A DNA stretch of 64,000 bases. Source: SIG607 sp036307305 (GTDB lineage Bacteria; Bacillota; Clostridia; Oscillospirales; Acutalibacteraceae). Location of the stretch: assembly GCA_036307305.1 (NCBI GenBank), contig JAXJXV010000014.1, forward strand, positions 186,001 through 250,000, read 5' to 3'. The notes beneath the pieces are model-generated. The model was not told the DNA's origin, did not search any database, and worked only from the letters and a program-made list of their open reading frames with translations. The position numbers and the translations under genes were made by a program. This document shows positions 50,835 through 58,859 of the stretch, piece after piece (within the stretch, counting starts at the first letter, position 1; each line of letters starts with the position of its first letter).

Positions 50835-51653
50835 TTGAAAACGTCTGTAGACAATTTATTGTATCGCAGTGTATGGAAAGATATCTATACCGATACCTAC
50901 GAGGGCTTTTTGCCCGTTATGTCAGATTTCCATATGCATGAATATTTTGAAATCAGTATTATTATATCGGGCAACGTTAACGTGCTTCTTAAGGATTCGG
51001 TAGAGCGAAGCAGTAACTGTAAGGTTGTCTTCTTAAAGCCATATACCCCTCATTATATTTACTGTGAGCCTGATATACTTTATAAGAGACGCAACGTTCT
51101 TTTTTCTTCGGAGTTTATTGTAAATTATGTTCCTGAGTGGGAAGAAATTTGCGTAGTATTTAAAGATAACGGGGCTGTTTGTAAAATTGACGAAGAACAA
51201 TGTAAGGTGTACATAGATTTGGCTGAACAAATTGAAACTGAAAAAAGCTATTTTCGTAAACGACTGCTTCTGTTACAATTATTATCTTTAATGAGTGACA
51301 ATATCGTTCAGGATGGAGATTTTTCTAAAATACCACCTTATGTTAGTGAAACTCTCAATTATATAAGTAATAATTACAGCAAAAAGATACTTTGTGATGA
51401 ACTTGCTAATAAATTCGGTGTTGGAAGAACTACTTTTATGACAGGCTTTAAAAAATACACAGGCAGTACCTTTAATGAGTTTTTAAACAGAACCCGACTT
51501 AAATATGCTATATCGGCTTTAGAAAAGGGAATGACTGAAAATGAGGCGGCAGAACAGTGCGGATTTGGTGAAGCCAGTAATTTTATACGCTGCTGTAAAC
51601 GCAGTGTGGGTATGACACCAAAAAAGTATATAATGATGAAATACAAAAAATAA
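50835..51653 (+). CDS. AraC-family regulator, probable uronate regulator
   Basis: About 272 aa from a TTG at 50835 behind GGTGA; another TTG (50817) is possible, and an upstream TTG at 50733 lies in the promoter, so the exact start is uncertain. The N-terminal half is a cupin-type sugar-sensing domain (FHMHEYFEISIIISGNVNVLL). The C-terminal 100 residues hold two HTH motifs: LCDELANKFGVGRTTFMTGF and ENEAAEQCGFGEASNFIRCC, ending MTPKKYIMMKYK. It converges on the uxaC-uxaA-uxaB-GH2 operon, whose promoter has AraC-like direct repeats, so it is the best candidate activator. That link is inference. Confidence 0.82.
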   Translation: MKTSVDNLLYRSVWKDIYTDTYEGFLPVMSDFHMHEYFEISIIISGNVNVLLKDSVERSSNCKVVFLKPYTPHYIYCEPDILYKRRNVLFSSEFIVNYVPEWEEICVVFKDNGAVCKIDEEQCKVYIDLAEQIETEKSYFRKRLLLLQLLSLMSDNIVQDGDFSKIPPYVSETLNYISNNYSKKILCDELANKFGVGRTTFMTGFKKYTGSTFNEFLNRTRLKYAISALEKGMTENEAAEQCGFGEASNFIRCCKRSVGMTPKKYIMMKYKK

Positions 51654-51677
51654 GAACTATGAATTTTCATAGTTCTT
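51652..51677. terminator. Bidirectional terminator between the AraC gene and uxaC
   Basis: AAGAACTATGAA (51652-51663) and TTCATAGTTCTT (51666-51677) form a perfect 12-bp stem with T-rich flanks on both strands. Confidence 0.8.
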
Positions 51678-51685
51678 ATTTTTAT

Positions 51686-53074
51686 TTAAACTTTAAAATA
51701 TTTTACCGAATTATTGTAACAAATATCTTTAATTACATTTCCAACGTACTGGAGATTGTCGGTCATTTCACCCTTTTCAATCATATCACCGAGATAGTTA
51801 CAAAGAATTCTGCGGAAATAGTGATGTCTGGGGTAGGAAAGGAAGGAACGGCTGTCGGTAAGCATACCAACAAATTTAGCTATGTGTCCAGTAGCAGTCA
51901 GGTCTTTAAGGTGGTTTTCCATACCAACCTTATTATCAAGGAACCACCAGGCAGGACCGTACTGGATTTTACCTTCCAATTCACTACTCTGGAAGCAACC
52001 GATAAGCGTCATTATTTCCGTATTCATCTTAGGATTAAGGTTAAATACGATAACGGCAGGAAGTGAGTTTTCACAGTTCAGCCTGTCAAATAGACGCGAC
52101 ATATTTTTGATGCTGTTTGTTTCGCTTATGCTGTCGAAGCCTGTATCAAGACCAAGAGCGTTGAGCATATTGGTGTTATTGTTTCTCATAGCGCCAACGT
52201 GAAGCTCCGTTCTGATCTCATATTTTGCATAAAGCTTCATAAGGAAGTAGGTGAGATAGCCTTTGAATATATCTGCTTCTTCCAGAGAAACTTTCTTTCC
52301 GCTGTAAGCTTTTTTATATACCTTTTCTGCAAGTGCCTTGTCATAAACAGGCAATACCTGTTCAACAGCAATATCACTTGCAGTGCAACCAACCTTGATA
52401 AATTCATTGAGGCGGATTTCAAGGGCATCTTCAAGTGCGCTGAGTGTATTTACCTTGTGGGTTAGAACTTCAAGCCTTTTAAGAAATTCAAGATAGGCGG
52501 CTGCTTCAATATTCATTATCTTATCGCCACGGTAGGCAGGGGCGACTTTGAACTTATAATCCTTTTCGGAAATTTTTTCAAAGGTGGTAAGGTCGTCAAA
52601 AACCTCGTTAGTTGTGAATATATGCTTTACGTTTGAGCCTTCTATAAGGGATTGAGGGGTGACCTTGTTATTCTTGATGTATTCGTTACATTCATCCCAA
52701 ATATCCTCGGCATTATCTGCGTTGATTTCTTTTTCGCATCCAAAAAATTCTTTAAGCTCAACCTGTGACCAATGGTAAAGGGGATTGCCAAAGGCAGTTC
52801 CCAATACACTACAGTACGTGATAAATTTTTCTTTGTTAGTGCTATCGCCTGTAATGTATTTTTCATCAATGCCGTAGTTTCTCATAAGACGCCATTTATA
52901 GTGGTCACCTGCTAACCAGATTTCAAAAATATCACCAAAGGGTTTGTTTTCCAAAATCTGTTTTTCGGGCAAATGACAGTGATAGTCAAAAATAGGCATA
53001 TCTTTTGCATAGTCAAAATAAAGCCTTTCGCCTGTTTTGCTATAAAGCAAAAAGTTGTCTTTCAGATAACTCAT
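51686..53074 (-). CDS. uxaC: Uronate isomerase (glucuronate/galacturonate isomerase)
   Basis: 462 aa amidohydrolase-superfamily enzyme. Metal ligands in FDYHCHL near residue 30 (HxH), further blocks KWRLMRNYGI near 77 and ELHVGAMRNNN near 290 and an Asp/Arg-rich end (DSRSFLSYPRHHYFRR near 415). It isomerises D-glucuronate to fructuronate and D-galacturonate to tagaturonate. AGGAGG lies 8 nt before the ATG. Last gene of the operon, 11 bp after uxaA; the tagaturonate branch is continued by uxaB and uxaA. Confidence 0.93.
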   Translation of the reverse strand: MSYLKDNFLLYSKTGERLYFDYAKDMPIFDYHCHLPEKQILENKPFGDIFEIWLAGDHYKWRLMRNYGIDEKYITGDSTNKEKFITYCSVLGTAFGNPLYHWSQVELKEFFGCEKEINADNAEDIWDECNEYIKNNKVTPQSLIEGSNVKHIFTTNEVFDDLTTFEKISEKDYKFKVAPAYRGDKIMNIEAAAYLEFLKRLEVLTHKVNTLSALEDALEIRLNEFIKVGCTASDIAVEQVLPVYDKALAEKVYKKAYSGKKVSLEEADIFKGYLTYFLMKLYAKYEIRTELHVGAMRNNNTNMLNALGLDTGFDSISETNSIKNMSRLFDRLNCENSLPAVIVFNLNPKMNTEIMTLIGCFQSSELEGKIQYGPAWWFLDNKVGMENHLKDLTATGHIAKFVGMLTDSRSFLSYPRHHYFRRILCNYLGDMIEKGEMTDNLQYVGNVIKDICYNNSVKYFKV

Positions 53075-53085
53075 ATTATATCCTC

Positions 53086-54462
53086 CTACAGCGTTACGCC
53101 GTCTTTAAATATTGCAATATCATAATAACCTTTTTCTTCACCTTTTGTCAAGCGTCCTTCTGAAGTTTCTATGCATAAATTAAATAATTCATCGGTTAGT
53201 TTATCTTTATCAGCGCCTGTAAGGATAGAACCAGCATTAAAATCTATCCATTGAGGTTTCTTTTCAAACAGGGCGTTATTAGTTGATATTTTTAAGGTGG
53301 GAATAACACTGCAGTAGGGAGTTCCTCTGCCTGTTGTGAACAGGATTATATGAGCAGAGCTACAAGCAAGAGCCGTACAGGCTACCTGGTCGTTGCCTGG
53401 ACCGTTCACCATATAAAGCCCTGATTTGCCGTATGGAACCTCTCCAAAGTCAAGTGCGCCTCTGAGTGTAACGGTTCCTGCTTTTTGAACACAGCCAAGG
53501 GACTTTTCTTCAAGAGAGGAAATTCCACCTGCAATATTTCCTGGTGAAGGGTTTTCGCCAATACTTTCTCCGTGGTCGAGAAAATACTGTCTGAATGAAT
53601 TTATCATATTGGCGCATTTATTGAAGGTTTCCACGCTGTCACTTCGTGAAAGAAGTATTGGCTCAGCACCGAAAACCTCAGGAATCTCGCTCATAAGTAT
53701 AGTAGCATCATACCTGAAGAATTTGTCTGAAACCATTCCTACAAGACGATTTGCGGTTATTCCGCTATACCCGTCACTGCCTCCGCATTTAACACCAATA
53801 CGCAGCTTACTTATAGGAACGTCTACTCTTTTGTCGTTGGAGATTATTTCTTTAAGGGCTTCTATTATGGCTACAGCCTCAGCAACTTCATCTTCACAGT
53901 CCTGTAAAGAAAGAAAACGGATTCGTTCTTCATCAATTTCACCGAGCATTTCTTTCATTAGTTCAATACGGTTGTTTTCACAGCCGAGACTGAGAACAAG
54001 AACTGCTGCTGCGTTTGGATGCTTAATAAGTCCGCACAAGAATTTTTGTGTGGTTAAAAGGTCGCCGCCAAGCTGAGAACAGCCGTAAGGATGGGTAAGA
54101 GCCTTAGCGCCTGTCTTATTGGCAATTAATTTTGCAACGTCATTAATGCAGCCAACGGTTGGGATAATCCATATTTCATTTCTTATGCCGATATCACCGT
54201 TTTTGCGCAAATAACCCTTAAATGTAGCTGAGTTTTTTTGCAGGTGAGGTTCACTATATGGATTGTATTCCCAGTTATCAATACCAGAAAGATTTGATTT
54301 TAAATTATGGGGACTTACAAATTCGCCGACCTTAATATCACAAAGTGCGTGACCGATAGGGAAGCCGTACTTAATGATATTGTCGCCTTTTTTTATGAAA
54401 GTTAAAGCGTACTTTTGTCCGTCGTCGCGAACTTCAACGTTATCTGAGGGATGGATTTGCAT
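53086..54462 (-). CDS. uxaA: Altronate dehydratase
   Basis: 458 aa, the full-length UxaA with an N-terminal SAF-type domain (about 1-75; EVRDDGQKYALTF) fused to the GD/SAF catalytic part (GYLRKNGDIGIRNEIWIIPTVGCI near 90). Cys-containing blocks HPYGCSQLGGD near 123 and SLGCENNRIE near 160 fit Fe2+/cluster binding; KCGGSDGYSGITAN near 225 is also conserved. It dehydrates D-altronate to 2-keto-3-deoxygluconate. It overlaps the end of uxaB by 23 bp. Confidence 0.93.
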   Translation of the reverse strand: MQIHPSDNVEVRDDGQKYALTFIKKGDNIIKYGFPIGHALCDIKVGEFVSPHNLKSNLSGIDNWEYNPYSEPHLQKNSATFKGYLRKNGDIGIRNEIWIIPTVGCINDVAKLIANKTGAKALTHPYGCSQLGGDLLTTQKFLCGLIKHPNAAAVLVLSLGCENNRIELMKEMLGEIDEERIRFLSLQDCEDEVAEAVAIIEALKEIISNDKRVDVPISKLRIGVKCGGSDGYSGITANRLVGMVSDKFFRYDATILMSEIPEVFGAEPILLSRSDSVETFNKCANMINSFRQYFLDHGESIGENPSPGNIAGGISSLEEKSLGCVQKAGTVTLRGALDFGEVPYGKSGLYMVNGPGNDQVACTALACSSAHIILFTTGRGTPYCSVIPTLKISTNNALFEKKPQWIDFNAGSILTGADKDKLTDELFNLCIETSEGRLTKGEEKGYYDIAIFKDGVTL

Positions 54463-55747
54463 TTAAAACTTCCTCCGTTAAATCAGATAGGTCTTCTCCC
54501 CAAAGGGCTGTATTTTTCAAAATGTGGGAGACGCTATTTTCCTTGATTGCATTAATAATTTCTGCTGAGTCGTTTGGAGTGCCGACTTTATAAAATTCAA
54601 TAAGCTTAGAAAAACCGAAAACAAGATTTTTCGGATATTTACCGAATCTGTTTTTGTATTCTTTAATTGACGGAAGAACTCTTACACAGAATTTGCTCAC
54701 AGAATTGAGAGCAATAGAGGTTAAGTAATGCTTTATGTATGGGTTTGAAAAGCGTACTAAAACACTTTCGGCATAACTTTTAAGCTCATCTTCCGACAGG
54801 TCAAGCGTGGGAATGATTTCGTCGAAAAGACATTTTGTGAGAAATTCTTTAACCGTTGCGTCGTTCATACAGTCGCCTACAGTCTCAAGACCTGAAAGCA
54901 GTGCGTAGGGAACTATAGAGGTATGCGCGCCGTTTAAAATGCGAACCTTTCTTGTTCTGTAACGCTCAATTGCGTTCTTGGTGACAATTACGTTAAGACC
55001 TGCTTTGTCAAATGGAATTTCACTTAAGATATCATATTCGGTTTCAATGACGAACAGATGGAAATATTCGGATGTATTGAGCATATCATCTTCATAAGGA
55101 AGTTTGATTTTTTCATCCTTTGGAAATCCTGTATTTATTCTGTCAACAAGTGTGTTACAGAAAACGTTTTCCTTGTTTATCCAATCACAAAAATCGTTAC
55201 CGAGATTCCAAAGTGAAGCGTATTTTAACACTGCTTCTTTTAGTTTATCTCCGTTTCTGTCAATAAGCTCACAGGGGAGAAAAATAAAACCGTTTAATTT
55301 ATTTTCGAATCTGCGTTTGAGTAACACAGTGAGTTTTGCAGGAAAGGTTTTGGGCAGAGTACCGTCAAGTTTATCGTTTTCGTCAAAAACAATACCTGCT
55401 TCGGTGGTATTGGATACTATAAAGCGAAGCTCTTCATTATCTGCCTGTGAAAGATAGTCTTCATAGCTTATAAAAGGATTTATACAACGGTCAATTACGT
55501 CAACAACAGTAGTTTCCGTGCCTTCACTGCCTCTTATGATGTGTGTGTAAAGACCGCTTTGCTCATTAAGTTTTTCACATAGACCGTGTTCTATGGGCTG
55601 AACAACTACGACGCTACCGTTAAACAGGTTCTGGTCGTTCATTTTCTTTATCATCCAATCAATAAAGCCTCTTAAAAAACCACCTTCACCAAACTGGAGA
55701 ACTTTAACAGGGTTTTGATTTTTTTTGAAATCTTTAATATTAGCCAT
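54440..55747 (-). CDS. uxaB: Tagaturonate reductase (altronate oxidoreductase)
   Basis: 435 aa, long-chain mannitol-dehydrogenase family. N-terminal LQFGEGGFLRGFIDWMI (about 18-34) is the nucleotide-binding start of UxaB, with SNTTEAGI near 112 and KVRILNGAHTSIVPYALL near 270 holding the catalytic Lys/Asn/His region. It reduces tagaturonate to altronate with NADH. FLRGF and length favour UxaB over UxuB (mannonate), so this operon handles the galacturonate branch. Overlaps the GH2 gene by 8 bp. Confidence 0.9.
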   Translation of the reverse strand: MANIKDFKKNQNPVKVLQFGEGGFLRGFIDWMIKKMNDQNLFNGSVVVVQPIEHGLCEKLNEQSGLYTHIIRGSEGTETTVVDVIDRCINPFISYEDYLSQADNEELRFIVSNTTEAGIVFDENDKLDGTLPKTFPAKLTVLLKRRFENKLNGFIFLPCELIDRNGDKLKEAVLKYASLWNLGNDFCDWINKENVFCNTLVDRINTGFPKDEKIKLPYEDDMLNTSEYFHLFVIETEYDILSEIPFDKAGLNVIVTKNAIERYRTRKVRILNGAHTSIVPYALLSGLETVGDCMNDATVKEFLTKCLFDEIIPTLDLSEDELKSYAESVLVRFSNPYIKHYLTSIALNSVSKFCVRVLPSIKEYKNRFGKYPKNLVFGFSKLIEFYKVGTPNDSAEIINAIKENSVSHILKNTALWGEDLSDLTEEVLNANPSLR

Positions 55748-57449
55748 TATTTTTTTCCTCGTTTCTGAAGATTAAATAACTGTTTTTTACATAGCTGTAG
55801 GACAGCTTGGGTTTACGGTATTCGTTAAGTATACCTTTGTTATTAAGAGTTCTTGCTTTTGCAAGGTCTTTTGCAGAACGCATATCGCAGTACTGCCATG
55901 GATAGAAGCCTACGATATAAGGACAGTTATGGAAAACCGTTATGGCGTGAGAAAGAAGCTCTGCCTGGTATTCCTCAGTCCATTTTACGTTATCAAAGGT
56001 GTGGTATCCGTAAGCGGCGGCGCCACCGAATTCACTCATAATAACCGCTTTGTTACCAAATCCAAGTTCATTGCGTCGAGCGTCAAATCTCTTTATAAAT
56101 TCATCCCATCCGCTGATTTTATCGTAGTACCAGCCGTAATACTGATTAATAGAGATAATATCGCAAAATTCAAAACAAATATCTATCATCGGTTTATCGG
56201 AAGCGTAGGTAACAAGTCGGTTTCCACCGCTATTTTTGAGAAATTCAAAATAAAGCTTTGACATTTTATATGCAGGTTCGCTGTCGGAACGGATTTCGTT
56301 GTGCATACCCCAGAATACGATAGACGGGTGATTATAATAATAACGTACCATTTCTTTATGCATTTCAAGACCACGATTGACAACTCTCTTATCTGCAAGA
56401 GCTTCAACACTGAATCCACAACCCCAAATGGGAATTTCACTCCAGAAAAGGATTCCTCTTGAATCAAGCATATCGACGAATATTCTTGCATTGGGATAGT
56501 GAGAGCCGCGAATTGTGTTACAACCCATATCCTCTATAATATCCAAATCCTTTTTCATAAGGAAAGGAGGGAAAGCCATACCAAAGTCGGGGTGGTCTTC
56601 GTGGCGATTAACACCGCGTAGTTCAATTTCTCTGCCGTTAAGGAATAGCTTACAATTCTTTGTTTCAATGCTTCTAAAACCGATTTTATCAATTAAATCG
56701 TCGGTATCAGTGCTAAACTCAACGGTATATAGCTCAGGTTTACCTATATCCCAAAGGCGTATATCATCAAGAATTATTTTATCGGTAACTATTGTCTGTG
56801 AACTGCCTTTACGCAGAGCAACGATTTTTGAAAATACGGTTTTTCCGTCAATAGATATATTCAGTATGGTGTCCTTCTTCTTATCTGCACCAAACAGTTC
56901 GGCTGTGAAATATATTTCTGCCGAGCTTAAATCTTCGCTAAGTGTATAGTCAAACTTTCCGTATGTAATTGCAACGCCTTTAAGACATTCAACAGATACG
57001 CTTCTCGTGATACCTCCGTAGTGATACCAATCAACAACTGTCTGTGGAATGGAAGCTTCGTCAAATCTGTTATCGACCTTTAATATCAGCTTGTGTATAC
57101 CTGCTTCAAGGTCGTTTATTAAAAAATTGAATTCACAAAATCCGCCGTAATGGTAACCGATGTATATTCCGTCTAACCATACCTTACATTCTGTCATAAC
57201 GCCTTCGAAAACAAGACGACATGCGCTGCCTTCAAAATAAAAGTCTTTTTCATACCAAGCTGCGCCTTCGTATTCAAGAAGAGAAAATTCACAGTTCCAT
57301 ACGGACGGTACGATAGTCTCAACAGAATTCGGCACAGTGTTTTGCCATCCGCTGTTTTCACCAACGTCATCGGGGTCACAGGCAAATTTCCAAGTGCCGT
57401 CCAAAAAAGTGACGTTACGCTTAATGTGGTCGTCAAATAATCTTTTCAT
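55740..57449 (-). CDS. uidA: GH2 exo-uronidase (beta-glucuronidase or beta-galacturonidase)
   Basis: 569 aa from the ATG at 57449. Sugar-binding domain (about 10-165), immunoglobulin-like domain (about 170-260), then the TIM barrel. Acid/base Glu385 is in WGMHNEIRSD and nucleophile Glu473 in IMSEFGG. The Asn-x-Lys signature that binds the substrate carboxylate in beta-glucuronidases is present (Asn536, Lys538 in TLNNKGIL), so a uronic acid is the substrate. No signal peptide: a cytoplasmic enzyme acting on imported conjugates or oligosaccharides. The downstream genes process tagaturonate and altronate, favouring galacturonides, whereas an Asp in VVDWYHYGGITRS aligns with an E. coli GUS residue near the sugar hydroxyls. 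Specificity is open. Confidence 0.88.
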   Translation of the reverse strand: MKRLFDDHIKRNVTFLDGTWKFACDPDDVGENSGWQNTVPNSVETIVPSVWNCEFSLLEYEGAAWYEKDFYFEGSACRLVFEGVMTECKVWLDGIYIGYHYGGFCEFNFLINDLEAGIHKLILKVDNRFDEASIPQTVVDWYHYGGITRSVSVECLKGVAITYGKFDYTLSEDLSSAEIYFTAELFGADKKKDTILNISIDGKTVFSKIVALRKGSSQTIVTDKIILDDIRLWDIGKPELYTVEFSTDTDDLIDKIGFRSIETKNCKLFLNGREIELRGVNRHEDHPDFGMAFPPFLMKKDLDIIEDMGCNTIRGSHYPNARIFVDMLDSRGILFWSEIPIWGCGFSVEALADKRVVNRGLEMHKEMVRYYYNHPSIVFWGMHNEIRSDSEPAYKMSKLYFEFLKNSGGNRLVTYASDKPMIDICFEFCDIISINQYYGWYYDKISGWDEFIKRFDARRNELGFGNKAVIMSEFGGAAAYGYHTFDNVKWTEEYQAELLSHAITVFHNCPYIVGFYPWQYCDMRSAKDLAKARTLNNKGILNEYRKPKLSYSYVKNSYLIFRNEEKNNG

Positions 57450-57480
57450 ATATAACACATCCAATTATTTATTTAATTAC

Positions 57481-57542
57481 ATTATATTACATAAAAACGA
57501 AAAATCAATGACAAATCGTTCGAAAAAATTTACATATCGTTC
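57481..57542 (-). promoter_or_regulatory. Uronate-operon promoter with AraC-type direct-repeat operator
   Basis: Minus-strand promoter: -35 TTGATT (plus 57503-57508), 16-bp spacer, -10 TATAAT (plus 57481-57486). Directly upstream are two direct repeats, plus-strand ACAAATCGTTC (57511-57521) and ACATATCGTTC (57532-57542), matching at 10 of 11 positions with a 21-bp start-to-start distance. The proximal copy is 2 bp from the -35 box. Two helical turns and this location are the known geometry for activation by an AraC-family dimer. Confidence 0.7.
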
Positions 57543-57644
57543 AAATATGAGGCTAACTTTTGGTAATGCATAATTTGATGTTTTCCAATGTGGAAATTTT
57601 TTAATGAAAATGTATAATCTTTTCGTTAAATTTAAGTTAACAAC

Positions 57645-57673
57645 TTGACACTGAAAATTTTTGAGAGTAGAAT
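57645..57673 (+). promoter_or_regulatory. Promoter of the broken lipoprotein gene
   Basis: TTGACA (57645-57650), 17-bp spacer, TAGAAT (57668-57673), 29 bp before the ATG. The promoter and the ribosome-binding site GGAGGGG (57691-57697) look intact, so inactivation is limited to the coding region. Confidence 0.65.
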
Positions 57674-57702
57674 GAGAGAGCAAAAATAAAGGAGGGGAAT
57701 GT

Positions 57703-58122
57703 ATGTTGAAAAAAATATTTACATTTATATTAACCGTTGCTATGATAGCGTCACTCGTTTTGGTTGCCGGTTGTGGCGGTGATAAAACCGGTGTTTAGGG
57801 GCCCAGTATCAATACTGATACTAACGCTGACGAAGAAGCGTACTTCCTTAATAAAGAACACTATGATGTTAATCAGATTTACAAAACCGAAGAAGCTCTT
57901 GCTATGGCAAATAAGCTTAATGAGTTAGCTGATATATCCACCATTGACTTCTCAAGAAGTATTAACTGTACTCTTGACCCATCGTACCGTACGACCATAT
58001 ATTTCCTTACAGATTTGATTGAGGAAACTGCATCTCAGGTTGACGTTAACCTTGACGTAGCTGTCGGAAGGTTTGAGGGCGCTATAAAAGCTGCTAATGA
58101 AATCATCGACGATGTAAAATAA
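57703..58122 (+). pseudogene. Prolipoprotein gene interrupted by an in-frame TAG
   Basis: ATG at 57703 encodes a type II signal peptide: basic start MLKKIF, a hydrophobic stretch and the lipobox Val-Ala-Gly-Cys (Cys24). Seven codons later comes TAG (57796-57798). The same frame then runs open to 58122 as GPSINTDTNADEE and about 95 more residues, giving a 139-residue lipoprotein if read through. The downstream part starts ...EAYFLNKEHYDVNQIYKTEEALAMANKLNELADI and I do not recognise it. The first internal ATG (57904) has no ribosome-binding site. It lies alone between its promoter and a terminator. A point nonsense mutation, a sequencing error or readthrough are the alternatives. Confidence 0.7.
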
Positions 58123-58124
58123 CT

Positions 58125-58154
58125 AAAAAACAGTCGGTTTTCCGACTGTTTTTT
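58125..58154 (+). terminator. Terminator after the lipoprotein gene
   Basis: AAAAAACAGTCGG (58125-58137) pairs with CCGACTGTTTTTT (58142-58154) across TTTT. Confidence 0.9.
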
Positions 58155-58217
58155 GTTGCATAACCGTTATAGTTGTGCTAAAATACAGTTAATATTTAGT
58201 TGAATGAGGTTACTGTT

Positions 58218-58859
58218 ATGTCGTGCAGAATTTATTTTATCCGTCATGGTCAAAGTTTAGGAAATTTAAACCGAGCGTTCCTTGGGCATACAAACCTTGA
58301 TTTGTCAGAAAAGGGTTATTTACAAGCTGAAAAAACTGCGGATTTTTTATCTAAATGTTATGTGGATAAGATATATACAAGTGATTTAATCAGGGCGTAT
58401 AATACTGCTGAGGCTCTTGCTAAAAAAATTGACTTTATGCCAAGAAGACGTATGTCTATGAGAGAAATTTACGCTGGTGAATGGGAAAACAAAAAATTTG
58501 ATTCTCTTGCGGTAGAGTATAAAGATACCTATGGTGTATGGCTCAATGATATAGGCTTTGCAAGACCTGACTGTGGGGAATCAGTTGTAGAAGTGCAAAG
58601 CCGTTTTTTACGAGCAGTTTCTATGGTTGCGAGAATCAGCGAGGGTAAAACTATTGCTGTTTTTACTCACGCTACGCCAATCAGAACTTTTTTTGCGCAT
58701 ATACGGGGAATGGGTCAAGGAGAAATAAAAAACATTCCTTGGCCGTCTAATGCTTCTGTCAGTCTTGCGGTGTATGATAAAGGAACCTTCAGAGAGGTTT
58801 ATTACGGCAGAGATGATTTTCTTGGCGATTTGGGTACGAATATGCCGGGCGGTGTATGA
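58218..58859 (+). CDS. Histidine phosphatase (phosphoglycerate-mutase-like)
   Basis: 213 aa from the ATG at 58218 (GAGG 8 nt upstream). The catalytic FIRHGQSLGNLN (residues about 7-18; phosphohistidine His) and the second His in FTHATPIRTFF near 155 are present, together with SDLIRAYNTAEAL near 58 and a Glu in MREIYAGEWE near 82. Such enzymes dephosphorylate small metabolites; CobC/alpha-ribazole phosphatase and PGM-like types cannot be separated here. The stop (58857-58859) overlaps the start of the AraC gene. Confidence 0.88.
   Translation: MSCRIYFIRHGQSLGNLNRAFLGHTNLDLSEKGYLQAEKTADFLSKCYVDKIYTSDLIRAYNTAEALAKKIDFMPRRRMSMREIYAGEWENKKFDSLAVEYKDTYGVWLNDIGFARPDCGESVVEVQSRFLRAVSMVARISEGKTIAVFTHATPIRTFFAHIRGMGQGEIKNIPWPSNASVSLAVYDKGTFREVYYGRDDFLGDLGTNMPGGV

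Noticed and set aside
57904..58122. Independent 72-aa gene.
   Set aside because: No ribosome-binding site; the frame is continuous with the signal peptide upstream apart from one TAG.
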